DNA of 64,000 nt from Panulirus ornatus. Lineage: Eukaryota > Arthropoda > Malacostraca > Decapoda > Palinuridae. This document shows, one piece after another, positions 16,696 to 27,594 of this stretch. Within the stretch, counting starts at the first letter, position 1, and the number at the start of each line of letters is the position of its first letter. Location: positions 9,125,569 to 9,189,568 of the forward strand of contig NC_092241.1 of the NCBI RefSeq assembly GCF_036320965.1, read 5' to 3'. Made by a program: the position numbers and the translations under genes. The notes below the pieces were generated by a model, which had not been told where the DNA came from, searched no databases, and saw only the letters and a list, made by a program, of their open reading frames with translations.

Positions 16696-18910
16696 AGTAC
16701 TTTATATCATAAGTACTTTATATCAAAGAAGAGTGAATGTTGGGGTGAAGAAGGTGGTGAGAGTAAGTGAGCTTGGGAAGGAGACCTGTGTGAAGAAGTA
16801 TCAGGAGAGACTGTGTACAGAATGGAAAAAGGTGAGAACAATGGAAGTAAGGGGAGTGGGGGAGGAATGGGATGTATTTAGGGAATCAGTGATGGATTGC
16901 GCAAAAGATGCTTGTGGCATGAGAAGAGTGGGAGGTGGGCTGTTTAGAAAGGGTAGTGAGTGGTGGGATGAAGAAGTAAGAGTATTAGTGAAAGAGAAGA
17001 GAGAGGCATTTGGACGATTTTTGCAGGGAAAGAATGCAATTGAGTGGGAGAAGTATAAAAGAAAGAGACAGGAGGTCAAGAGAAAGGTGCAAGAGGTGAA
17101 AAAAAGGGCAAATGAGAGTTGGGGTGAGAGACTATCAGTAAATTTTAGGGAGAATAAAAAGATGTTCTGGAAGGAGGTAAATAGGGTGCGTAAGACAAGG
17201 GAGCAAATGGGAACTTCAGTGAAGGGCGTAAATGGGGAGGTGATAAAAAGTAGTGGTGATGTGAGAAGGAGATGGAATGAGTATTTTGAAGGTTTGTTGA
17301 ATGTGTCTGATGACAGAGTGGCAGATATAGGGTGTTTGGGTCGAGGTGGTGTGCAAAGTGAGAGGGTTAGGGAAAATGATTTGGTAAACAGAGAAGAGGT
17401 AGTAAAAGCTTTGTGGAAGATGAAAGCCGGCAAGGCAGCAGGTTTGGATGGTATTGCAGTGGAATTTATTAAAAAAGGGGGTGACTGTATTGTTGACTGG
17501 TTGGTAAGGTTGTTTAATGTATGTATGACTCATGGTGAGGTGCCTGAGGATTGGCGGAATGCGTGCATAGTGCCATTGTACAAAGGCAAAGGGGATAAGA
17601 GTGAGTGCTCAAATTACAGAGGTATAAGTTTGTTGAGTATTCCTGGTAAATTATATGGGAGGGTATTGATTGAGAGGGTGAAGGCATGTACAGAGCATCA
17701 GATTGGGGAAGAGCAGTGTGGTTTCAGAAGTGGTAGAGGATGTGTGGATCAGGTGTTTGCTTTGAAGAATGTATGTGAGAAATACTTAGAAAAGCAAATG
17801 GATTTGTATGTAGCATTTATGGATCTGGAGAAGGCATATGATAGAGTTGATAGAGATGCTCTGTGGAAGGTATTAAGAATATATGGTGTGGGAGGCAAGT
17901 TGTTAGAAGCAGTGAAAAGTTTTTATCGAGGATGTAAGGCGTGTGTACGTGTAGGAAGAGAGGAAAGTGATTGGTTCTCAGTGAATGTAGGATTGCGGCA
18001 GGGGTGTGTGATGTCTCCATGGTTGTTTAATTTGTTTATGGATGGGGTTGTTAGGGAGGTAAATGCAAGAGTCCTGGAAAGAGGGGCAAGTATGAAGTCT
18101 GTTGGGGATGAGAGAGCTTGGGAAGTGAGTCAGTTGTTGTTCGCTGATGATACAGCGCTGGTGGCTGATTCATGTGAGAAACTGCAGAAGCTGGTGACTG
18201 AGTTTGGTAAAGTGTGTGGAAGAAGAAAGTTAAGAGTAAATGTGAATAAGAGCAAGGTTATTAGGTACAGTAGGGTTGAGGGTCAAGTCAATTGGGAGGT
18301 GAGTTTGAATGGAGAAAAACTGGAGGAAGTGAAGTGTTTTAGATATCTGGGAGTGGATCTGTCAGCGGATGGAACCATGGAAGCGGAAGTGGATCATAGG
18401 GTGGGGGAGGGAGCGAAAATTTTGGGAGCCTTGAAAAATGTGTGGAAGTCGAGAACATTATCCCGGAAAGCAAAAATGGGTATGTTTGAAGGAATAGTGG
18501 TTCCAACAATGTTGTATGGTTGCGAGGCGTGGGCTATGGATAGAGTTGTGCGCAGGAGGATGGATGTGCTGGAAATGAGATGTTTGAGGACAATGTGTGG
18601 TGTGAGGTGGTTTGATCGAGTAAGTAACGTAAGGGTAAGAGAGATGTGTGGAAATAAAAAGAGCGTGGTTGAGAGAGCAGAAGAGGGTGTTTTGAAATGG
18701 TTTGGGCACATGGAGAGAATGAGTGAGGAAAGATTGACCAAGAGGATATATGTGTCGGAGGTGAGGGGAACGAGGAGAAGAGGGAGACCAAATTGGAGGT
18801 GGAAAGATGGAGTGAAAAGGATTTTGTGTGATCGGGGCCTGAACATGCAGGAGGGTGAAAGGAGGGCAAGGAATAGAGTGAATTGGAGCGATGTGGTATA
18901 CAGGGGTTGA
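16685..18910 (+). CDS. LINE reverse transcriptase (endonuclease part missing)
   Basis: An uninterrupted 741-codon frame ends at TGA 18908-18910. Its first codon is TTG and the first ~14 residues come from flanking DNA, so no true start exists. In order: a linker of ~230 residues; the RT fingers from about 250 (AGKAAGLDGIAVEFIKKGG); LYKGKGDKSECSNYRGISLL; motif A with FMDLEKAYDRVD (Asp380); GLRQGCVMSPWLFNLFMDG; the catalytic FADD at 486-489; a thumb with CFRYLGVDLSADG; and a C-terminal tail with WFGHMERM and RRRGRPNWRWKDG. Motif order fits an RTE-like clade, though a related clade is possible. All catalytic aspartates are present and no stop or frameshift is seen, so the insertion is young. Without endonuclease and promoter it is unlikely to move by itself. 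Confidence 0.85.
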   Translation: MYNIVLYIISTLYQRRVNVGVKKVVRVSELGKETCVKKYQERLCTEWKKVRTMEVRGVGEEWDVFRESVMDCAKDACGMRRVGGGLFRKGSEWWDEEVRVLVKEKREAFGRFLQGKNAIEWEKYKRKRQEVKRKVQEVKKRANESWGERLSVNFRENKKMFWKEVNRVRKTREQMGTSVKGVNGEVIKSSGDVRRRWNEYFEGLLNVSDDRVADIGCLGRGGVQSERVRENDLVNREEVVKALWKMKAGKAAGLDGIAVEFIKKGGDCIVDWLVRLFNVCMTHGEVPEDWRNACIVPLYKGKGDKSECSNYRGISLLSIPGKLYGRVLIERVKACTEHQIGEEQCGFRSGRGCVDQVFALKNVCEKYLEKQMDLYVAFMDLEKAYDRVDRDALWKVLRIYGVGGKLLEAVKSFYRGCKACVRVGREESDWFSVNVGLRQGCVMSPWLFNLFMDGVVREVNARVLERGASMKSVGDERAWEVSQLLFADDTALVADSCEKLQKLVTEFGKVCGRRKLRVNVNKSKVIRYSRVEGQVNWEVSLNGEKLEEVKCFRYLGVDLSADGTMEAEVDHRVGEGAKILGALKNVWKSRTLSRKAKMGMFEGIVVPTMLYGCEAWAMDRVVRRRMDVLEMRCLRTMCGVRWFDRVSNVRVREMCGNKKSVVERAEEGVLKWFGHMERMSEERLTKRIYVSEVRGTRRRGRPNWRWKDGVKRILCDRGLNMQEGERRARNRVNWSDVVYRG

Positions 18911-19120
18911 CGTGCTGCAAGTGGATTGAATCAGGGCATGTGGAGCGTCCGGGGTGGGCCGTGGAGGGCTGTGTGGGTATGTATATTTGCGTGTGTGGAC
19001 GTGTGTATGTACATGTGTATGGGGGGGGGTTGGGCCATTTCTTTCGTCTGTTTCCTTGCGCTACCTCGCAAACGCGGGAGACAGCGACAAAGTATAAAAA
19101 AAAAAAAAAAAAAAAAAAAA
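16716..19120 (+). mobile_element. 5'-truncated RTE-like LINE with target-site duplication
   Basis: About 2.4 kb: a polymerase frame, a ~190-bp 3' UTR and an A-tail (19097-19120). It is flanked by an 11-bp direct repeat TATCATAAGTA at 16705-16715 and 19121-19131. Just inside the left copy, 10 bp (16716-16725) repeat the flanking DNA, so AGTACTTTATATCA occurs twice (16696-16709 and 16712-16725). LINE sequence proper begins at about 16726. The endonuclease part expected upstream of the RT is missing, so this is a 5'-truncated insertion. The 3' end matches 1-508. Confidence 0.9.
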
Positions 19121-19822
19121 TATCATAAGTAGTACACACACTAAAACTGAATCAAAGAATATTCATATTGTATAGTCCTTTAGATATCTAGGAGGTTTCC
19201 TTTGCCTTTCTATAAATCTCCTGGAAGCAACTCGTTGCTTATTGGTAGAAGGCACTCCTTTATGAGAACTTAAAACTGCCCTAAAGCCTCTGAAACTGTA
19301 AGACCTGCATATTCACTTTCACTTATTTGACGCTCTACTTCCTTCATTAAAGGATAAATATCTAGAAGCCCATTAAGAATGTGATTTGAATGAGAATTAT
19401 TGGTTTATTTGCATTTTCAGCTATCAAAACATCATCAGGGAATATTTTATCATTTACTCTTTAATGACATTTTAGCAATTGGTCTTGCATCTTTTCAATA
19501 CATAGCCATCAATAACTTTCATAAAGCAATGTCTTTCATCAAGCACTTTCTACACTTTGCCTTTCATCCATTTTTTCTCTATAATTTCTTATAAGTACTG
19601 AATCACCCACATTCAACACTCAACAGCCATATGAAACACCTTGGCTCACTATGGACTCATCTACCTCCACTTTTTTCATAAAGAATGGGATTATTAAATC
19701 CAAATGACTGCAGTTTCCTTCCCATCAGCAACATGGATGGGGTGATTCGATTCCTGTTGTAAAAAGTGGAGTGATGCAGTGGAAAAGCAGGTATCTTTCT
19801 AGGACAGTCGCAGCATCTTGCT

Positions 19823-20170
19823 TTAGTACTTCAGCTTGACGTAAAGCTGACTTAAGACCTTATGAACTACTCTCTCTGCATGACCATTCACACAAAGTTT
19901 ATAGGCTGAGGATGTACAATGTGGAATACCATTTGCTAAGCAGAGATCAGCAAACTTCTTTGAAATAAATTGCAGGCCATTACCTGTGACTAGAATCTCA
20001 AGTACTCTATGCCTGCTGAACACATCATAGAGAATCTTTACATTAGCATCAGCTGTAGTACTCTTCATCTGAACTACAGGATATTTATTGGAAGCATCCA
20101 CATGTACAAAGTATATCTTACCAGTGACTAGACCTGCAAAATCAGCATCTTGTCTTAATCAAGGTTGTGA
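19823..20170 (-). pseudogene. Gypsy integrase core (degenerate)
   Basis: The frame 20101-19823 and the sequence just before it contain YFVHVDASNKYPVVQM, then EILVTGNGLQFISKKFADLC, NGIPHCTSS and NGHAERVVHK. These match the D,D-35-E integrase core order. The first Asp (VDAS) and the final Glu (HAER) remain. The second Asp, expected in a DNG motif, is Gly (TGNG, codon GGT at about 19982), so the enzyme would be inactive. The H-x-GMTKMK region upstream (about 20285) shows part of the zinc-binding segment. Confidence 0.75.
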
Positions 20171-20294
20171 TGGAAAAGTTCACGTACATAATTACTTACT
20201 TGACAAGAAGAAACATCTATTTACTTATGCTGATTGGGCTGCCAATGCATAGGATCTTGCCAATGCTTTCATTTTTGTCATTCCTTGATGTGTT

Positions 20295-20860
20295 TCATGT
20301 AGTTCTCAAAGTATGCCTCCTTAGAGTGCAATGGGAAACATGACAAAAAGTCCCTTGTTCAATGATGATTTCATCTCGAAGCTGTAGGAAAGGTCGTAAA
20401 CTTAGATCACACTGATCAGTAACTGGCCGTCCAAACGGAGCATAATTCAGAACTGTGGATAATATTGGTTCCATTGCAGTTTTCTTCATCATACAATGTG
20501 ATACAGTTGTGAGGATGTCTGTTTCCAAGAAATAGGAATCTATAACCTTACTGTCACAGGTCACTTTTGCAGCCTATGGAACTCTTGAAATGCAATCTGC
20601 ATCAACATGAGCAGCCATGTTTCTGTATTCAATCTTGTAGTTGTATGAAGCAATCTTGAGTGCCATTTTTCACAGTCTATGAGATGCATGCGGTGAAACA
20701 GGTTTCTCAGGACTGAATAAGGAAAAGGAAACCAGTGGGCTGTGATCAGTGATCAACATGACCTCCTGGCTGTAAAGGAACTGTCTGAATTTTTTCATAT
20801 CATAGACAATGAATGCTTTGGGTTTCTTCATCTGAAAATAGTTTTTAAGAGCACCTGTTA
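20295..20860 (-). pseudogene. Gypsy RNase H to integrase linker (degenerate)
   Basis: Across frames the minus strand shows EVMLITDHSPLVSF, a piece like ALKIASYNYKIEYRN, and AAHVDADCISRVP (the usual H-x-AD-x-LSR end of RNase H), then VIDSYFLETDILTTV and PFLQLRDEIIIEQGTF leading towards integrase. Stops and frame changes interrupt it. Confidence 0.65.
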
Positions 20861-21285
20861 ATGCACATGAGGCAAAACCAACTGATCAGTAACATCCAGC
20901 AATATCATATGAGAATTCAGCACCAATACCATATGAAATGGCATGACATGAAAGTAACAATAGTAAAGAGTCATCGTAGTGAACAAGAGTATCTGAATGT
21001 AGCAGTAACATTTTTGTCTTGGACAAAGCTTCATCCTCTACTTTTGTTCAAACACATTCAACACCCTTCTTTAACAAGTCTATTCAGGGGAGCAAGTACA
21101 GTGGAGTGATTTTTCAGGAATCCAGAAGAGAACATTATCAGGCCTAGAAAGGATTTTAAGACTGTTCCATCTTTTAGAGGTGAAGCTTGACTTATGGCAA
21201 GTTTACCTTCTGGGGATAAAGGCCCTCAGCATCTATTCTATGACCAAGATATGTGACAGAATTTTAAACAAAATTGCATTTGTTC

Positions 21286-21860
21286 TTAACTAATCTGAAA
21301 CCTGATTTTTGTAACCTTTGCATCCAGGTGATCCTTTTTGTCTTTTCCTACAATGAGGATATCATCTACATAACATATAACCTTTGAAATGTCAGAATGT
21401 ACAGAATCCATTAATTTCTTTAAAAAAAATAGGGCCAGAATGAATACCATTAGGCAATCTCTTGAACACAAAAAGGCTAATATGAGTACTGATCATGAAG
21501 TTTTATGAGATTCATTTGCAATGGAAATTTGAGGGTACACTTGCTATATGTTCAGCACACTAAATACAGGACAACCTCTAAAAGCGGAATGTAAATCATT
21601 AACTTTACGAATAGGGTACTTTACTACAAAAGCACATTTGTTGTAAGTTGCACAAATCACCACATACTCTGACTTTTATCTGAACAGGAGCACCAAATGG
21701 AGCTTTGAGAAATTTTGAGTTTTTTGAAACAATTAATTCAACTATGGGACCATTATAATATCCTAGTCCATCTTTAAACATTTCAATGTAGTTTTCTAAG
21801 CTAGTGGATAAATCTGGAATAACTTTTGTGGCATGAAGATGATTTACAGAAAACATTTTT
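21286..21860 (-). pseudogene. Gypsy reverse transcriptase (fragmented)
   Basis: Two blocks remain. 21856-21605 has LENYIEMFKDGLGYYNGP and KAPFGAPVQIK, the start of the RT. 21471-21286 has KVICYVDDILIVGKDKKDHL with the catalytic YVDD box intact. The middle part between the blocks is disrupted by frameshifts and stops. Confidence 0.75.
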
Positions 21861-21899
21861 CCAGTCAGGTACCAATCTGAACAACCAGTTTCTTCCTAG

Positions 21900-22255
21900 T
21901 TAAGCACAAATACCTTTTGGAGTAATTACCAAGGGAAGTTTGAATTGCTTCTCTTTGTAATAAATTTCCACCATTTCTATATCAACTAATGGTTTAAGGT
22001 TTTCATGACATACTTTGGATGGCTTTAATGGTAACTTAGAAAAAGCTTTCTCATACCAATCCTTAAAGGTAATAGAAATGGCACAACCTGCACGTAACTG
22101 CATGGTAACATCATTCTTTCCAAGCCTCAAAAAAACATTGATGGGAGTATTTGTAGTGGTACCAGCATTTACAAAATTCACACTATTTATCAGCACTTGA
22201 AGTTGTAGCACATCCTGTATTTCAATGTCTTTAACCCTTGCTGTGAACACTCTTC
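21900..22255 (-). pseudogene. Gypsy protease region (active site lost)
   Basis: The frame 22250-21900 includes MQLRAGCAISI where retroviral-type aspartic proteases have LDTGA; the catalytic Asp-Thr-Gly is replaced by Arg-Ala-Gly. Downstream KLPLKPSK and EIYYKEKQFKLPLVIT follow the usual protease to RT connection. Inactive. Confidence 0.65.
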
Positions 22256-23100
22256 CTGTTACATTTGGCAGAGATGTATCCTTTGATATAGTACTTGTTT
22301 CACAGTCACAGAACCAGCATTGTCCTCTCTGGTGTCCTGGTTTTGCTCAAGTACTCGTATGTGTAAAAGGCTAGACCTGAAAATTTTCCTTCCGTAGCAG
22401 TGAGGTGGTTGTACTGCTTGTGCATGGCCCTTGCACCACACACCAGCTGAGGTGACTTTCTCAGTGCTGGACTTGATGTACCAAAGCTTTTTCATCACTA
22501 TCTGCAACTTGAACTTGGTGAACAGGTGCGATTTGATTCCAGAACTGCTGGGTCTCAATACCAGAAACTTCATGAGCCAAGCATTCTTCAAAAGATCTTT
22601 CAGCAGTAATCAGATGCCACTTACAAACTGATATCTCAATGCTCTTGAGAGGGACTGGTCAAAAATCACACGTTGCAGTCATGTGTCAGCCTAGCACTGT
22701 AATCTAAATAGACTCATTTGCTTCCTGAATGCATTTGTAAAGTCTCTTGGGCTTATAATGATCTGTAAGAACCTTAATTAGTTCATCAAAAGTCTGTTCC
22801 CTGGGTAACTTAGGTCTCCATAAATCCTACATTAACTTACAAGTACTCTTACTTAGGACAGTCATCAGTACAGCAACTTTTCTGTTATCAGCAGCTTGAA
22901 TAGTGGCATCATTGGTATCAACCCTGTATGTTCAAATCTCATATCCAAAAAAATATTGCTCTCATATTCAATATGGCTCTAATATTTGCTGTAATATTTA
23001 ATATGGGCAAGCTAGCCCTGAACTGCAATTTCAGGGCAACAGAAACCAAGAATCGAGCTGATTCTTCTCACTTTTTCTTTTCTGATTAACTAACTGAAAG
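22256..23100 (-). pseudogene. Gypsy gag region (degenerate)
   Basis: Pieces in different frames on the minus strand: KVAVLMTVLSKSTCKLM, DLWRPKLPREQTFDELIKVL, HYKPKRLYKCIQ, RMSLFRLQC-like, and FDQSLSRALRYQFVSGI. These follow the order of Ty3-type gag. A later WCKGHAQAV and CYGRKIF segment may be the remains of a CCHC knuckle. At least one frameshift and several stops are present. Confidence 0.6.
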
Positions 23101-24083
23101 TGACTCAGGTAGTACAGTTAACCTCACTGTACAAAGCAATTCCATCCTCGTGGCCAAAGTTCTGTGCTATATCAGTTCTGAGAACATTTAAGTTGGAGAG
23201 ATTAAGGTAGTATTTGGTTTCCAAGTTTTATTTTGCCCACCTGCAGCTAAGGACAAATCATTCTGCATTACCACTAATTCCTGATAGAAATCATTCTCAT
23301 ATCCAATCAAGAAAATAATTTTGAAACTCCTATCATGATCGGTATTATAACCTTTCCAAGCGTAAATATAAAACCATTATGTTGTCCAACCAAAAGTACA
23401 GTGAATGCAAAGCAGGTTGTCCTTAATTAATCAATTACCTGTTTATCTTGAAAATTTCTGCCGGAAAAGATGTGTACCGAACCTCATAGGATGTTTCTTC
23501 AGCTATGGACGGCATCCTGGTCGTCCCCATCATTCTCTAGTTTGTACCATTCCCTCAAACTATCACCGGTGGATAAATCTTTGCACAACTGACGGGAAAA
23601 CCCCATGTTTTAGGAGGTTTTAGCCACACCAAGTCATGCCTAACTGCCACTAACGTTTAGAGTTACTGGATCTCCCTGCCACTTATGCACAGAAAATAAG
23701 TCATATAACACACGGAAAAAACGACACAAGTTCCTAATTTTCTTTATGGATATCTTTACTACATTACTTGATATTTTACCTTCACTGAACACATCATAGA
23801 AGATTCACTTAACAAAAACTCAAATTAAGGTACGTTTACATTGAAGTTTTATCACGTATTTTCTATAATAATGAAGTCCAAATTCATTGGACAGTCATGA
23901 ACATCTTACTTCCATTCATCCCACGTGAGTTCATCTGCAATGCAAACATGATTTCGGCATGGGCTCCATAGCATTCATGGACGGGGGATCTAAAGAACGC
24001 CTTGTTGAATATATATGATCCCTGAGTTGATTATGGGACATTAGATATCCTATATACGCAACAAAAGTTAATGACAATGAGGC
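23101..24083. other. Non-coding stretch beside the Gypsy element
   Basis: No LTR pair or gene recognised; the left LTR may once have lain here. Confidence 0.35.
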
Positions 24084-24205
24084 TGGCGCCCAAAAGACTT
24101 CACAGATGCATTCAGGAAGCGAATGAGTCTATTTAGATTACAGTGCTAGGTTGACATGGCTGCACATGTGATTTTTTACCAGTCCCTCTAAAGAGCATTC
24201 AACGT
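24084..24205 (+). mobile_element. Inverted fragment of the Gypsy gag
   Basis: About 120 bp that match the reverse complement of 22635-22750 at roughly nine positions in ten, for example ATGCATTCAGGAAGCGAATG and TAGATTACAGTGCTAGGTTG. It shares the same disabling stops as the main copy. It is therefore an inverted partial duplicate, or a second decayed copy of the same subfamily. Confidence 0.75.
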
Positions 24206-25499
24206 CATTCAACATTCAACGTCATCACCACACTAGGCTAGCGTCGAGAAGGAGGAGGTCAGTGTGTGGGGACGACTGGAGGAAGGAATATAAACTAACT
24301 ACTTGTAACAAGCCAAGACACCACTTCAACCTTTTTTGAGACCATCCTCCCTAATCGTAGTAAAGATCATTCCTACAGTGTGGACAGTTGAACCTGATAA
24401 CAAATTACTGTCATAAAGTTGTATCTAAAGCTAATAAGTGGCGTGACCGAAAAGCAAAAGCTTATCCTTACCTTCTATCCTCTGCCTTTCACCACCATGT
24501 GATATCAAGTGGTATTACACCACCCTGCAGATTCACTGTGCATTATTTAAGTCAAATTCCACTTCAATTCATCCACCTGAAATTCAAAATCACATTACCA
24601 TCCACTTCATCTACAGTGAACAGACATCTTTTTCTACAATCTGGAGCTCGTGGTACAACACCCAGGTGTTCAACTGATGTTTGTCTTTCATTCACAAACG
24701 TGCTAGTAATAAAGAACATGACATATGTTTCACAAACTTATCTATAACCTTGTAGACGCAACACACATTCACTAAACATATCATAACAACTTCAAAATTG
24801 ATAATATATCTGCGCAACAAGACAATTCCAACCTCCACCACCGGATAAAAGTAAACAAATATTCACTCGGTTTCATTCGAACGGACACGAATATGGATGA
24901 ACTGCTTCGAACTCGGATTTGGATTTAGTCTGGAATGTACTATGGCTTCGCTTTATTACCAAATTTGTTGATTCCCCCTCTGATGAAGTCGAAATGGAAT
25001 GTACAGCCTACCGTTGCCACCATATCTGTTGACTGTTTATCTTAAACACTGTTTAAGTGCAAATAAGGGTGAACCTATCACATCTGTTGAATGGTCAGAA
25101 ACGCTCACTGAATGAAATTAGTGAATAAAATTCCTTGGACTTATGAACACTCGAAATTTTTGAAGTTTCTGTGAAAATCAGTAAAATTCAAATAAGAATT
25201 ATATAATTCTCCCAGTGGTGTGGCTCACCGTCGAAAGGAGGTGTGCAAGAAAAAAGAATGTAGGAATTATCTTTTCACTGAACATAGTGACAAACAGTAA
25301 AAAAATAATAGATACAAATATAGACACTAATCCCGGGCTAACATATAGCCAAAGTCAACTGATGCGTTATGACAATACTGAAACTTATGTCGCTTGCTAC
25401 ACACGTTCCATCAAGAGACTGTCAAACACAGCTTATCTAGATAAGATATCATGAAATTGATCGTATTAAGGAGAACAACAAGGTGTCCTTCCATGCTTT
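24206..25499. other. Non-coding stretch
   Basis: No gene recognised. The end of this stretch may include upstream parts of the Penelope-like remnant. Confidence 0.35.
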
Positions 25500-26030
25500 C
25501 CAGAAGACAAGATGCTGACAGCAAGGTTAATGCTGAGGTTTTCCTCAAAAGGAATTAATTTCAGCGACCAGGGGTTCCTTCGCTTGGGTTATGTTACCGG
25601 CTGTGGGAAAAAGATCTTAATCTACCAAAATGGACGTCTTATTGCCCTGGGACTGCTACAACTACTACAGGATTTTGATATCAGTGCTGCACTTAAGAAC
25701 AACAGAGTGAGAAACTTGGTCATAAAACACTCACCTGAAAATTCAAATAGTTGTTTTTACCAGATACCATACGAGGCTTGCAATAGTTTATTCGAGATAA
25801 AGCAGAAAAGAACCGAATCTAAGAATAAGTAGCATCAGCATTGTGTCCGTGTTGTACAGGAATCTAGTGTCTCTATTCCTGCATATGAGACAATTCAGCC
25901 ATCCTAAAGACTGGTACAACGCGCACACAATTGTATTTTGTCATTCAAATGTAGACAAGAATAATATAGAATCTAACATTACTAAATGTCTTTATCCAAA
26001 ACCGTTGAAGCATCGCCGTCGTGAATAGCA
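25500..26030 (+). pseudogene. Penelope-like element remnant (GIY-YIG end)
   Basis: Two frames, 25512-25832 and 25843-26028, give LKNNRVRNLVIKHSPENSNS, CFYQIPYEACNSLF, then FSHPKDWYNAHTIVFCHSN and KNNIESNITKCL. This order (RNLLIK, VYxIPCxxCN, a HxxxxxHPxDW-like stretch, and IES) is what I know from the C-terminal GIY-YIG endonuclease of Penelope-like elements. The expected YIG after CN is replaced by FEI and there is a frame change, so the domain is dead. The upstream RT is not recognisable. Confidence 0.6.
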
Positions 26031-26079
26031 TGAGAAACTGTGACAGAAGCAAGCTATATTTCAGTGAAGGTCAAACTTG

Positions 26080-26620
26080 TCTTCAAAATTTATGTACTGT
26101 AACATCTTATGATATGCTCGACGCAATTGCATTACGAGCCACATCGGTCTGGTCAACCTATTGGAATAACCGTATACAGTTGCTAAAAAAAGTCTCCAAA
26201 AGTGTGCAACAAGAATGCAACAGAGTGAGTGGAATGAGTTACGAAAGAGTGTATAGAGGCCCCCCATCTACCCACACTGGAAGAAAGAAGAGTTAGAATA
26301 AATATGATAACCACATGTAAGTTTCTAAAAGGCCATGTCAAGGTTAAAGTAGAGAAGTTCTGCGATATCAGAGGACATTCCTGGACAAGAAGGCACAACT
26401 GGGAGTTAGTCAAGAGCGGACATGAGGAAGCATTTCCTCAGCAGGAGAGTTATAGACATGGAACTACGTGAAGACGAAGGAAACTGTATCACCAACTCCG
26501 CCGCAGCTATTTACAACGTGTCAAGAAAAATGCATCGGGTTCTCAAAAGAAATTATGTTATTCACTTATATCTAGCACGAATCCAACTCACTGAAAAGCC
26601 CCAAACAAACCATTAAATAT
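26080..26620 (+). pseudogene. CR1/Jockey-type LINE, C-terminal remnant
   Basis: Across two or three frames: SVWSTYWNNRIQLLKKVSKS, MSYER, TYKFLKGH-like, GHSWTRRHNWELVK, and DMRKHFLSRRVIDM. The order matches the post-RT tail of CR1/Jockey LINE polymerases (VWSP...LEKVQ...SYEER...RGH..KL...R..FFS.RVI..WN). Frameshifts and stops make it a pseudogene. It is a different clade from the LINE at 16.7-19.1 kb. Confidence 0.6.
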
Positions 26621-27590
26621 GCTATGACACCAAAGTGATACTTAAAATGGCTTTTGTAACGCCAAATTATGAATCCAGGTTTCAATTTTGAATTTATATT
26701 ACCACCAGGAAATGTAAAACATCACTGTTCTATGAACTGCCCTTGGTCAGGTCACTGTTATCCTCCTGCTAGGATATGAACGGCTAGGCTACGAACAAAC
26801 ACCCTTGAATAAATCATTCCTCAAGGTTGAGGTCATTGATCGACTGATTAAACAATTGTTTTCTGTTCGCCGAACAGTTGTTGATGGATCAAGCAAGCAA
26901 GATTACTTAATGGAAATCATTATGGCCGAAATGTGACTGATGAAATCCCTTCCTTGGTATGTTCGTAATTTCGTATAGTGCCCATAACCTACTGCGTACC
27001 CCGGGCAGTAAATATGAATTAAGGATTCCATTAATCTTCAAGATTCATATAATTTTCCTACTGTATGAAATAATGCTGAATAAAAAGAGAAAGAAAGAGA
27101 GAAATAACGGGTCACAGTGCTCTCCGATCAGTAACAAAGTAGTTTTTTTTTTTTTACCGAAATATACGAACCAGTCATCAATCAACAGCGATTATTATTG
27201 TACCTTCCAGCAACCAAAATCGCGCGGAGTCGCAAGGTATAATTTCATAGTTAATGTATCTAAATTGCAATTTTACACAGGAAAGTTGTCGAGGAAATAT
27301 CTGATTTCGCGAGGTTATTAGTTTCTTACCAGTTATGAAGCACAGGGCGAGAAGGAAACGCAGTAAACTGCTGTTGATATCGATAAGAATACGAGTGTGT
27401 GTGTGTTGAGCTTCTTTCCTAACTTGGCGAAGCAGCGTCAAGAGCAAGAGAACAACGGCCCTAGCCACACACATTCACTCTCCAGCTTTCATACATAGTC
27501 TACAGAAACCAGAGCTCCATACTCTGTTCCATGGTTGATCGTGGCAGCTTTTATGCCTTGGTTTAGCCCACTGTCATCTCGTCAATCGCC
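26621..27590. other. Non-coding stretch, one weak exon candidate
   Basis: No supported gene. On the minus strand an ATG at 27474 opens a frame with two hydrophobic stretches (AVVLLLLTLL and LLRFLLALCFIT), followed by a GTAAGA donor near 27330. It could be a first exon but has no partner exon. Confidence 0.25.
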
Positions 27591-27594
27591 ATAC

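Larger units (their letters stand above)
19560..23100 (-). mobile_element. Decayed Ty3/Gypsy retrotransposon
   Basis: On the minus strand the pieces appear in the standard order gag - zinc-knuckle region - protease - RT - RNase H - integrase, from about 23.1 kb down to 19.6 kb. All are broken by stops and frameshifts. Integrase after RNase H places it in Ty3/Gypsy rather than Ty1/Copia; it is closest in feel to K02A2.6-like elements. I could not find paired LTRs in 19.1-19.8 kb and 23.1-24 kb. Confidence 0.8.

Noticed and set aside
16801..19139. Minus-strand frames of up to 210 codons opposite the LINE
   Set aside because: Shadows of the purine-rich LINE coding strand.
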